A stretch of 64,000 bases of DNA from Pristionchus mayeri. Taxonomy: Eukaryota; Nematoda; Chromadorea; Rhabditida; Neodiplogasteridae. The notes under the pieces are model-generated. The model did no database searches and was not told the origin of the DNA. It saw only the letters and a list, made by a program, of their open reading frames with translations. The position numbers were made by a program, and so were the translations under genes. Where the stretch lies: NCBI GenBank assembly GCA_036245805.1, contig BTRK01000004.1:4774001-4838000 (forward strand). The letters are read 5' to 3'. The first letter of the stretch is position 1. Each line of letters begins with the position of its first letter. Shown piece after piece: positions 41,317 to 52,225 of this stretch.

Positions 41317-43194
41317 ATGCATGATTTGCTTCCATTTGGCTTCCAATGGGATTACGATTTTTGCGTTCAATTTGTAAAAATGTAAGTGTATAAAATCTCG
41401 ATTAAACGAAAATGCACAGCTTTCGTGATATATTCTGGCCTCTGGCTGTGTTTATTGTCCATCCTTTCACAATTTTCGTCCTAATTCGCAAGTCTCCGAT
41501 GAGCATCGACTGTAAACTTGGATACATCCTTCTGAAAGTATGTTTCTATAAAGTTTCTTGTGCAATATTTTGAATTTTCTTGTATATTTTGAACGAGATG
41601 TATTTAGTGCTTTCAGATCGTTTTGATAGTCTTCGACTTGTATAATAGCGCTCTTTATCAAGTATATCCACTGTCACCGATTCCTGTGTTTTTCTGCACG
41701 GGAACATTGTGTCGCGGAACAACGGATGCAAGAATGCTTTTGGTAATTCAACGTGCTTTACCTTACGGTTTCAATGTTTTAAGAAATATTTTCAAGATTC
41801 TTTTTTTTCAGACTGTCCTTTGTCTTTTGTGCGTGATAGGGTGCGGACTATATTTGTTTTTATTCATGAGATTACACCAGAAAATGCTCTTCCATGGCAG
41901 CACATTGAAAGTTAACGTCAAGTAAATATTCTGGATATCTATGAATGGAAGAGAAAGAAACATTCAGAACACAGACTGTAATCTCAACAATAATTAATTC
42001 GTTATTGGCTGTCAATCTGATTGGATTCAACTACTGGTTAGTGGAATCTCCGAGAAAGGAAGAAATCATAAAGGTGAGCTGAATTGCAAGATATGCTCAT
42101 TCCCGCCTCTTCAGAAACCAAATATCGCGTGGGCGACACAATTCTCCTCGAATTTTCTTGTTATTGGTGAAAAGGAGGGAGATATCGGTACTTTTCGTAA
42201 TGGTAGGTACTACAGATTACTTAAAGTTATCGTTCTGAGGGCCCTCAATCTCTGTTTCTTTATTGCTGGTTCGAAAAAAAGGCATTGATCGCCACATACA
42301 CCTAATTTACCCATTGTATGCAAAATATTAATGCAATACTTTATTTTTATTAAGCATTGATTTTTATGCTTGTCACCATAATTAGTTGTTTCACATTTTA
42401 CCAGTTAATTACCATCCATTCAGTGTACACAATGGGCCGAAATATGGTAATATTCTCTATTTAACCCAGGAACTAATGAGTTATAAACACAGGTTTCACA
42501 AAGTTCAAAGACGAAAGAAGGCCAGCTAAGATATGTGAACTCCCTCAGAACTCAGGTGAAAATATTGGAGAACAATCATTAGAAATGTTCAATTTAATAA
42601 TCATTTCAATGTGACGAATCTATGGAAGCGTAGGAAGAGAAAAGAGTGAATTGTCGACATAACGTTTTGGAAGTCCTAAACTAATGAAACATCACACACA
42701 TTATCAACCGATTAAATGCGGTTATAGGCGAGTTGTGCTGCGGCACTTTTCGTTCTTCCTATCGGGACTCTCTTCATTGGATTGTCGATCAACAGTCATT
42801 ATCACTCTGTCTTTCCCGGGTGGTTCTACGCCTTCTTCCGAATGACGATGCTGGTGATTGTACATTTCAATCTAGATAACGCACACTAATGTGCAGCTCG
42901 CTTTCAACTGCTGTTCCACAGCACAGTCACTCGTGTTTCTGTGGAAAAATCCCTGGTTTCGAGAGGTAAATTTTATTTCACAACTTGGAAAAAGCGATCG
43001 TTGCAATTTTAACGGTCAATAAGGTATGAAAATATGACCTGATGAGTGAAAACAATGCAGAGGACTCGGAGAGCGCTGGGAAATGCGTCTGTCAGTGCTC
43101 TTTCCATCCAGTACGTTTTTTTTCAAATGTTAATTACTTCCAATTCCAACATAGTCTATTGATATTCAGACGGCCAGCTCTCGTTCTTCAATGA
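41317..43194 (+). CDS. 7TM chemoreceptor G1 (sri/srh type)
   Basis: Twelve exons: 41317-41381, 41420-41537, 41617-41742, 41812-41921, 41968-42073, 42115-42202, 42355-42446, 42493-42555, 42728-42853, 42897-42965, 43061-43110 and 43170-43194. All in phase, 345 aa, the usual receptor length. TM1 exon: F-W-P-L-A-V-F-I-V-H-P-F-T-I-F. TM3 region: D-L-Y-N-S-A-L-Y-Q-V-Y-P-L-S-P-I-P-V-F-F-C. Then M-R-L-H-Q-K-M-L-F-H-G, the intracellular R-Y-V-N-S-L-R-T-Q exon before TM6, and TM7 ending K-N-P-W-F-R. Exons 2-8 and 10 have exactly the same lengths in G2 and G3. Putative sensory receptor; ligand unknown. Confidence 0.82.
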
Positions 43195-44239
43195 CGATTC
43201 CTTGCAAACCTCATCTGACGAAATATTAATTAATGCATTTATGATCGGCGCCTATTCTACTATCGTAATGAACATTGATTCTTTGCTGGATTTTTACACC
43301 TGTTCAAGCCTTTTCGAGTAATGCACCCATAATATTTCCCAGTGCCACCTTAATAATTGTTGAACTTCATCGTTCGTTTCGAGAAATGGGCAACGATCTC
43401 ATGCATACTGCTTCAGCTTCGGAAAGCTGCTTCAGAAAGAAATGAAACTGAAAAAATTTAAAATGTGTTCTGCTAAAATGTAAAATTACTGAATACGCTC
43501 TAGAAGCCATACATAAGATATTTTCAATCCTTAACTTGTCATCGATATTCTGTCCATCGTTTCTAGCTATCGGACGCCTCCAATCCAAATTTTAAAAAAT
43601 GGTTATTTTCTCGTAATACTATTAATTAGCAGAATTCTGTGTACAGTGCAGTTGTGCTTGGTTGATATTTAGTCAACTAACCGATCAGGGATTATAATGC
43701 TCATTTCGATTCCATTAATTTGTTATCCATTTCGTCCGATCTTTGCTTCGTTCTGCATCTTCGATATGCACCAAAAAGAGGAAATCAGGAAGTGCGTCTA
43801 AGATTGGGCGTAAGAGCAGTGGAACACAAAGCTGTCACGGACAGCGGAGTTATGCTTCGGCTGATTAATGCTATTCTTTCTGCGTTATGATGATATTTTC
43901 CTTGAATGAATTTTCTAGTAAAGTTCCCTCGTAATGGTGACCAATGTAATGGATCGGTCAATGGATCGTTATAGTAACAACTTTACTCATCCTAAGTGGT
44001 CCATGCCCAGTGTTGAAACTCAGAAAAAAAGAAGGCGTAGTGGTCCGGATTAGTGAGGATTATAACACCTTGCAATGAACGAGAATCGCACGGGCGCCAC
44101 GTTGCGGTGATTCATTTTAGCCTCACATTCTTGGTCACGTCATTTCCCATTGGACATCACGAATGTTTATTTCGTTTTAGTTATTCATCAGAGCTTGTGC
44201 GACAATAATTACATTTCAAAACAAATACATACACGTAGT
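43195..44239. other. Spacer, nothing recognised
   Basis: No coding stretch with splice support on either strand. Confidence 0.4.
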
Positions 44240-44898
44240 TTATGGGTGATCTGCCTCTTTATCTTTCCCTTCCTTCTTCAAATCTAGAGGTTGGTTCACC
44301 GTCTTGTTCACTGCGGATCGAAGAAGAGCCTCCTTCCAAAGGGAAGCAACTTGTTCCTCCCCGACTCTCGCTCCCTCGACGATCAGTCGTCCATCTGAAG
44401 TTGACAACCCTTATTTCTCTCATTCACTAAAACCCCAATTTCAATTTGGCAAATTAAGCAGGAACAAATAAAATTGTATCTCCCTATCGCATGACGATAA
44501 TTAAATTCGAGGATTCAATAATTAAAAATAAGGGTAAATAGCTGGCCCTGGGTATATGCAGTATTCGACCGGCTCTTCGGCTCAGTCAGCGCCTTAGTGT
44601 CATCGTCAGAGGATTGCTGAAAATAAGGAGCGATTAACGAGGTTCTGGCCCCATATTTTCAGTTTTAGTCCAGAAGGAAATTATCACATCTAAATGGTGA
44701 AAAATTTTGCCCTTCATATTCCTTGCACGGGAAGAAGGCAGACTTACCGTTTCGGACGAGCTCGACTTCCCTGCGTAAAACTCGAAAGAATCTTGTCTGG
44801 AATTCATGATACCGATCATTGTGAAAAGGCGAATAGACGGGAGTGGTAGCAGAGGGTTTGTCGAGAGATTGCAAGATGGAGTGGGCGTGCTTAGTCAT
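44240..44898 (-). CDS. Small protein of unknown function, 101 aa
   Basis: Two minus-strand exons, 44748-44898 (ATG at 44898) and 44240-44394, joined by a canonical GTAAGT donor and a CTTCAG acceptor, give 306 bp in frame. The protein is soluble and charged: N-terminus M-T-K-H-A-H-S-I-L-Q-S-L-D-K, a basic/aromatic middle (E-F-Q-T-R-F-F-R-V-L-R-R-E-V-E-L), then G-R-L-I-V-E-G-A-R-V and a Lys/Glu/Asp tail. No signal peptide or membrane segment. I do not recognise the family. An alternative last exon beginning Q-S-S-D-D-D-T-K at about 44628 reads in phase with a second frame of exon 1 and could mark alternative splicing. Confidence 0.5.
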
Positions 44899-45509
44899 GA
44901 TAAAGGATGATGCTGATAAGGGGTGGGGTCACTACCTGTAAGTCTAACTAATGTTTCGTCATTTTTCATATGAGATTTGTGGAGAATCGCAGTCAGCGTG
45001 TGTTTCGGCGTGATTTCCGGGAAAAAAAGGAAGAGAATTGAAAAAAAATGAACGTATTAGAAATTAGTTTTAGGAGCAATGAGACGATTTGCGTTGAGTC
45101 GATTTTTGTTGGAACATTCCGTTTCGTGGTTGTTTTAATCTACTATAATAAATGGACACGAATTTATTCGTAAATTACGTTATGTGAAAGAAGAGCCTGT
45201 TTTGCTCTATGGCAGATCTCAAGAGGCGGAGATTGTTTCAGTTATTGAAATCCGCCACTTGTGCATAAGTACTCAGTTCGAGATATTGCAAACCATTCTC
45301 CGAAAGATTGTGCAAATTATCCTAAAGTGTGATTTAATCTCAGAAAATTATGTAATCGAAATGGAAATGCTTGCTGTCCAGCACCCAAGATCGAGTACTT
45401 GACGCTTGATATAACTCACTTTTCCTATCTCAAATTCACATAAGTATTAGATTCAAACATATCTCAAATCTAGATACTGTCAATATAACGTTCATACAAT
45501 CTTCAAAGC
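44899..45509. other. Spacer, nothing recognised
   Basis: AT-rich. A short plus open frame (45184-45402) has no coding support. Confidence 0.4.
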
Positions 45510-46535
45510 TATATCACGCCTCTCATGAGAGAATCGAGCTGAGGTTGGGAATGGTGAAATGAGTTATAACCGGTTTTGGCCACCCTGAGGCATGCCTGAG
45601 TGACCCCTGAAGTATTAAAGTGCACACTTCATTTTCGAGCTTGCTACGTAGTGCGGGATACCGGCATCACTCACTTTGGGGGCTGTTTTCTTGGATACGG
45701 TGAAAGATAGGTCAAAATTGACCTCTGGGTTACCCCAACTAATTTTTCGAGCTCTATCGAACTATCTCAACCATTTTCTCTAAAACTCATTTTCAACAGT
45801 TGTACACTTCAGGCCAATTTTCTCAAAAATGTAGGTGAAGATGCAGCTCAAATTTTCACAATAGATGCAGCTCAGCGAGCGCTTTGAAATGAGTGGTTTG
45901 CGCAAAATATACGAACACTCCTGTGAGAGTTTTGCCCTTTTAACTTCGTCTGGATCGTTTGAAATTTTTTTTCAACAGAAGATTTTATTTCACACCGCAC
46001 TTTTTGAAGAGCGCGGTCGAAAATGAACGAGGTTCTATTGAAATCTTCTGTTGAAAAGAAATTTCAAACGATCCAGACGAAGTTAAAAGGGCAAAACTCT
46101 CACAGGAGTGTTCGTATATTTTTCGCAAACCGCTCATTGGAAAGCGCTCGCTGAACTGCATCTATCGTGAAAATTTGAGCTGCATCTTCACCTACATTTT
46201 TGAGAAAATTGGCATGAAGTGTCCCACTGTTGAAAATGAGTTGTAGAGAAAATGTTTTGGATAGTTCGATAGAGCTCGAAAAATGAGCTTGGGTCACTCA
46301 GAGGTCAATTTTGATCTATCTTTCACCATATCCAAGAAAACAGCTCTCAAAGTGAGTGATGCCGGTATCCGGCACTACGTAGCGAGCTCCTAATGAAGTG
46401 TGCACTTTAATACTTCAGGGGTCACTCAGGCATGTCTCAGGGTGGCCAAAACCGGTTATAACTCATTTCACGATTTCCCCTTCATTCCCAAGAATTGCAA
46501 TTCTAGCTCGATTCTCTCGTGAATGGTGTGATATC
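45510..46535. mobile_element. 1.0-kb foldback (palindromic) element
   Basis: Left arm from ATATCAC...GAGAGAATCGAGCT and right arm ...AGCTCGATTCTCTC...GTGATAT are inverted copies over roughly 450 bp each. They share, for example, ATGAGTTATAACCGGTTTTGG and its complement, and centre at about 46010 (CAACAGAAGATTT / AAATCTTCTGTTG). No coding capacity. It is unrelated in sequence to the element at 27291. Confidence 0.8.
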
Positions 46536-46731
46536 TTAGTTCTTATTGTCATTTATTTTGCTTTTCGCTATAAGCAATTTCTGAATGATATCGCTATTCC
46601 GCCCAAGTCCAGATGTTTTTCCGAGTGGTTTAGTTCTGAATGCTGTTATGCGGTTTCCATTATCTCGAATCGTAGACACCGGTGAAGACGATTAATCGAC
46701 TTCTATAACCAATGTTTCTGAGACAGTGGAT

Positions 46732-48304
46732 ATGAATGGCGGCGAGCTGGCATTTGGTCTCGAATGGGACCGAGATTATTTCGTTGATTTCGCAAAGACG
46801 TTCGTTACATCAACAGATTTATTTTCCTTTCATTAAATATCATTCAGATTTCGCGAATATTTCTGGCCCATCTCAGTGTTTATCGTGCATCCTTTCACTA
46901 TTTTCGTCCTCATTTGGAAGAGTCAAATGAGTCTCGATTGCAAGAGCGCATATGTTGCACACCATGTGAGGATGTAAATCCAAAATGGTCAAGTATTCCT
47001 TTTGTTTAGATCACTTTGATGTGCTTCGACTTCTACAATGGAGCGCTATACCAATTTTACACTTTGGCACCCATCCCCGTCTTTTTCTGTACGGGATGGT
47101 TGTGCCATGGAGTAGCTGACGGAAATGCATTAATGGTTAGTCAGAAGTCGACGGTATGAATGGACGTATTCCGAAGCCCTTTTCTCTTCAGACTGGCCTT
47201 TCATTCTTCACAATTTCACTGTGTGTTCCCTACTTGTTCATAATGATGAGAATGCACCAGAAGATGCTCATTCACGAAAGTATCTTCAAAATAAGCGCGA
47301 AGTAAGAATTTAGAACACCTTCCAATCGCAGTGACATTGGCAGGAAACAAACGCTTGTTATGCTCGTCCTTACTTCTTTTCTGGTCGCAAATGTCTTCGG
47401 ATTCCATCGCTGGGCAGTTGAACCGATGAACAAGGATGAAATTCTCAAAGTGGATGAGATCGTGAACATTCAAATTATTGATTGAATTTAGACAGAAGAA
47501 CTTGCTTGGGCGACCAACTTCAGCTCCACTTTCCTTCTACTCGGACAGCAAGAGGGAGATATTGGTTCTTTCGTTTACGGTATGATGACAGCCATAAGAA
47601 AAATATGATTTTTGTAATGCAGAGTTACTCTTACTAATCGTATCGATATTTGTGAATTTCTCCTTCTACATATTCATCACTTACCACGCAGTGTTCAAAA
47701 TCGGGCGGCAGATGGTGAGAATATCGACGAATGAGTGACAAACCAAGGCACCTAGGATCGAAGGAGTTTGAGGATCCGAGAAGCTCAGCTGCGGTTTGTG
47801 TACTCGCTCACAATTCAGGTTATTTTAAAAGAAAGGAATAATAATAGTGTTGGTGAATTCCATAACAGTAACTGTTAATGAATAATTTGCATGTTGTTAC
47901 ACAGAAATGAGAATGCTAAGTTGTCAATTTATTAGTGGAATACTTTTTTTAATGATAGCATTCGCAGGCGTGTTGCTCGGCAGTTTTATTTATTCTTCCA
48001 TTGCTTCTCCTCTTCATTGGACTTTATCTTGTTCTTTGTCGTCTTTGTCGCTTTTGTGCGCATTTTCACACAGGTGATAGTGACGTCAAAACCTCATTTA
48101 CATGAGAAAACATGCAGCTGGCTTATAATTGCTGCTCGATTGCCCATTCGATTGTGTATCTCTCGAAGAATCCTTGGTTCGTAAAGGTGTGTGAAATTAC
48201 TCAATGAAACGTGCGTTAATTGCTGTTTTCAGCATATTCGAAGAATGATTGGGACTGTAAAGTCTCGGAATACTGTTGAACCTACCTCGCAAATCAAGTT
48301 TTGA
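46732..48304 (+). pseudogene. 7TM chemoreceptor G2 (sri/srh type), probably frameshifted
   Basis: Exons 46732-46799, 46848-46965, 47010-47135, 47192-47301, 47344-47449, 47492-47579, 47623-47714, 47756-47818, 47968-48073, 48118-48186 and 48233-48304. Exons 2-8 and 10 have the same lengths as G1 and G3 (118, 126, 110, 106, 88, 92, 63, 69). Exon 9 is 106 bp instead of 126 (G1) or 120 (G3). It begins in the right frame (L-F-I-G-L) but only the +1 frame gives the expected end (F-V-A-F-V-R-I-F-T-Q). The net length change breaks the frame before TM7. Start M-N-G-G-E-L-A-F-G-L-E-W-D. Either a young pseudogene or rescued by an unseen splice site. Confidence 0.6.
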
Positions 48305-49041
48305 ATTTTTATTTATCGAATTCATCCCAATATTTAAGAGGATCAACTTTCACGACGTTAGCGTGACTGTTTTCTTTCATAACTATCACTGCATACATTC
48401 GTGCTCAAGCCCTTCAAACGTGTACATTCCTATCGAATTATCTGAGCTTTGCTGAGAGACTTGTTTCTCTCTACATGGTTCGATGTTGTAGATCGATTTT
48501 TTATAATAGTCAACTCGATAAATTTACTTCATCCATTTTTTCAAATGCCTCACAGCAGTCTCTTTGAATCGAAAGAAAATGCTCCTCGGATGCTCTCTTT
48601 CCAGTTTTCTAAAAAATCTGATAATCTACATCAAGAGAATGAGCGGGAAAATATTTTCTCCGAAGAACTGATGAAGCATTCTACAATGAGAATTCAGAGA
48701 ATGGATTCATGAGTAGTTCATTGAATATTGAGTTTCGGAGCAGAGTCAGTGCCATTAGGGGTTTATTGCACGAATGCGGATATTATGACATAGGTCAGGA
48801 TGACGAAAAACTTGCAGTCTATGTGTGCAATGGATTATTTGTAAGTCAATACAATAATGTTAAAAGCAAGAGCACCTAACCTAATGAAGAGTAATCACCT
48901 GCGGAAGCAGATGACAAGCTTGAAATCAATCTCGTCTTATCTGTGAACCTTTCTCGCTTCCGAGTATCCGTCTCTTTGATACTTTTTCAGCCTTCTTTTA
49001 CCAAGCGAGTCCAGTTTTAATGAAAATGGGTAAATACGGAA
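48305..49041. other. Spacer between G2 and G3
   Basis: The open frame 48449-48712 has no supported exon structure. No gene is called. Confidence 0.35.
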
Positions 49042-50778
49042 ATGAATAACTCAATTTGGCTCGAACATGGATTCAACCTCGATCGAGATTACTACGTTAC
49101 TATTTCTAGATTGTGAGTAATTTTTCTGTTTTGCGTTTTACTCTTATTCTTTCAGAGTAAGAACCGTGTATTGTCCAATCAGCGTTCTAATTGTTAATCC
49201 ATTTCTCATTTACGTGCTCTATAAGCGAACTCAAATGAGCTCGGACTGCAAGGCGGCTTACATTATTCACCATGTGGGATTTTCGTTGATTGCTTGGATT
49301 ACGATGACGCAGATCATCCTTCTGTGCTTCGACCTCTACAATGCATTGCTGTATCAAATGTACCCTCTCGCTCCTCTTCCCATATTCTTCTGCTTTGGCC
49401 TTCTGTGCACGGAGAATATCTCATCAAGACTATTGCTCGTAAGATAAGATATTTCAAGAAATAAACCTTACTGATCATGATTTTAGACGATTCTCGCGTT
49501 CTGGACAATTGCAATCTGTGTTCCGTACCTCTTTCTGATGATGAGAATGCACCAGAAGATGCTCTTTCACGGGAGTCCATTCAAACTGTCCGTAAGGTTC
49601 GCATCGTCGTTATTTTCTCGGAATCTACACGCCAGAGGAATCGTCTGACTCTCTCCAAACCACACGCTCTCTCGTCGATCAGAGCGAGCGAGAGGGTGTA
49701 TGATATGGGAGAGCGAGACCATTGCTCACACGTCAGATGGCAAACCGTAATTATGCTCTCCCTCTGTTCCACGCTACTCGCCAATCTCTTCGGCTTCGCT
49801 TTCACCACCACAGAAGACACAGAGAAGGAGGCGATTATCAATGTGCGAGGGATCTTACAATGTTTCCCACTTACCCCAATTTCAGAGTCCTAGCATTGCC
49901 TGGACCAAGTCATTCAGCGTCAACCATCTCGTCTTGGGAGACTCGGTAGGCGACGTGGGCGACTTCTTTTACGGTGAACTGGATTATGGTTTCTTCAACA
50001 ATTCATTTTTTTCAGAACTGATCCTCCTCGCTGTTTCCATTCTGATCAACTTCTCCTTCTATATATCCATCACATATCATTCCGTGTACAAAATAGGCCG
50101 GCAAATGGTGGGTATCTATGGCTATAACATCACGCTCGATTCCGAATTTCAGAGTCACATTCGTTCTAAGACGCAAGAACTTCAGCTGCGATTCATTTAC
50201 TCCTTGACTATTCAGGTGATTCCGTTAATTATTTTAATAAACATTATTTTAATTATTTTAAATATTTAAAATTTTGTTAAAACAACTCTTAGGCATTTCT
50301 CACTGCCATCTTCTTCATTACTCCTCTCGCACTGCTCTTCATCGGGTTGGTCATCGATTTGACTCCGATCGTTCCCGATGGATTGTTCGCCTTTGCTCGA
50401 TTCTTATTCTTGGTGAAAAATGAAGGAGTATCCACTGTGATGAGATGTCTCAGATGATGTTCAGCACGTGTTCCTTCTCTCATTCTGTTGTTTTCCTCTC
50501 CAAAAACCCCTGGTTTATACAGGCAAAAATGATTCTTTTTTTTCTGATGAATGATGTGATTGCAGCAGGTGAAAATGCGCGTGTTACGAAAGGAGGTTCC
50601 TCCCTCTCTCTCATCCAGAACTGTGGCTACCACTGCAGTTTCTGGAGCAACGAGAGCCAGATCAATTGCTGCATCGCAAGGTAATGTAGAAAGGGAGCGA
50701 AAGAGGATAATAGTTGATTCTAGTTCCATCATCGTCTTTTCGAGATTGAAATTCTTCGTTGTTATAGACTCTACGTAA
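49042..50778 (+). CDS. 7TM chemoreceptor G3 (sri/srh type)
   Basis: Exons 49042-49112, 49156-49273, 49313-49438, 49487-49596, 49737-49842, 49886-49973, 50016-50107, 50153-50215, 50293-50412, 50454-50522 and about 50572-50778. In phase throughout. Features: TM1 V-L-I-V-N-P-F-L-I-Y-V-L; TM3 D-L-Y-N-A-L-L-Y-Q-M-Y-P-L-A-P-L-P-I-F-F-C; M-R-M-H-Q-K-M-L-F-H-G; L-Q-L-R-F-I-Y-S-L-T-I-Q before TM6; TM7 S-H-S-V-V-F-L-S-K-N-P-W-F. The basic/Ser/Thr-rich C-terminal tail is long and may contain another intron (possible donor at about 50681). The donor after exon 10 is GC rather than GT. Tandem paralogue of G1 and G2. Confidence 0.78.
49630..49738. repeat. Imperfect hairpin in G3 intron 4
   Basis: Arms GTCTGACTCTCTCC... 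and ...CTCACACGTCAGA plus an inner CACGCTCTCTCG / CGAGCGAGAGGGTG pair. Related in sequence to the hairpins at 13825 and 14431. Its right end supplies the splice acceptor of G3 exon 5. Confidence 0.55.
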
Positions 50779-52225
50779 AAACTCAAGGGTCGTTCAACGT
50801 TCTTTCTCTCTATTGTTATGCTCTGAGATCACTTATTCATATCAGTACATGCTGTATCTTATCATAATTGTTCCATGAATTCTATTCCATCTTTCTCAAC
50901 GTCGTTTTCTCACAAATAACGGAATAAATTGAGTATTGCAATTCACCACTAGTTTAACTTGATGAAAACAATGTAGTGTATTAGAAATGGTATTATGCTA
51001 AAGACGTGGCTCATGGGGTGGTTGGGAAGAATTCATTGCACTTTACCCATAACTGACGAAAAAGACGCGGTTCTCTGATTCAACGTGGATTGGCTGTCAT
51101 AAAATGCCCTTTCCGTGATAAGAACTGTCTGATTTTGCGCCCAATGAGATCCCCATCACCAATGTCGACAGCTCATCATCACGGACCAATCGACTTTCAT
51201 AATCAATTTTCAAAATAGGTTAAGTAATTTCAATTTTTTTACCTATTCCTCTTATTACTCTCGTCTATTCTAAAGACGAACTGGCATCAGCGATAAATTC
51301 GCGATTGTATGAGTACGCAAGTTTGCTTGTGCAACGAAGTTGGAAGGTGGGGCATGCGAGATCGAATTGAGAAACGAATTGGGCTACAGGTAGAAGAGCA
51401 ACAGGGGGGAAATCGATCTCTCATGCCAGATGCAATATAATTCATCGTCGTGGGCAAGGAGGTGATGGATCTACCCGCTCATCACGTCGTCATATCTATC
51501 TAGAAAGAAGTGAGGGAAGCCGAAAAGGGCTTTTTCGTGATAAGATGTGACTCGTTTTTGTCCCAATGAGCTCACCAGAACCGATAGCTCACCATCTCCA
51601 TAGTGATCAATGACTTCCAAACTTACTTTTTGAAATTTGTTTTCTGAATTTCGAATTACTTCCTTGTCCATTCCTCTTATCATTCCTCTCCAAAAGTGGA
51701 ACTGGCATCGATGATAAATTCACGACCTCGTTTTATTACACACTAAACACACCTCTAACACGCCTTATTGAAATCGCGAGACAGTATACAAATTGACATC
51801 CATTGACGTTTTCCAGTTTTCCAGCTTCAAATATTTCGCAGGATCTTCCATGGTGATTGCAGTTTGAAGATACAAAATTCACACTCTTATTCACTTCTCT
51901 TTTGAATTTGTAACATAGGGCGGATCCACTCACCACATTGTGCAATCCACGACTCAATCAGATTTTATTCTCCCCGTGTGAATATTTCATATCGTCCCGA
52001 ATAGCTGGGGTTCCATGTTTATCTGTACCTAGCTTCTCCTGTGTTGGTCAGACACTACAGTGGTCAAAAGTCGAAGGAGCACGGAGTGTCGCTTTCATCT
52101 TGTCTTTTGGCATTCATCTTGTCTTTTGGCTCTTCGATTTTGTTCCGATGATTGTCCACCAATATCACTAGGATATTTTCATCGTCGCCTCTTCCAGAAT
52201 AGATCGCTGCATCCTCTTCGGGAAT
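50779..52225. other. Spacer with diverged tandem duplication
   Basis: About 51100-51305 and 51525-51725 are diverged direct copies (GTGATAAGA...CCCAATGAG, CCTATTCCTCTTAT / CCATTCCTCTTAT, GAACTGGCATC...GATAAATTC). Near 52093 there is a short direct repeat CATCTTGTCTTTTGGC. No gene supported. Confidence 0.5.

Noticed and set aside
48449..48712. 87-codon open frame between G2 and G3
   Set aside because: No splice partners, no domain, and AT-rich composition typical of the spacer.
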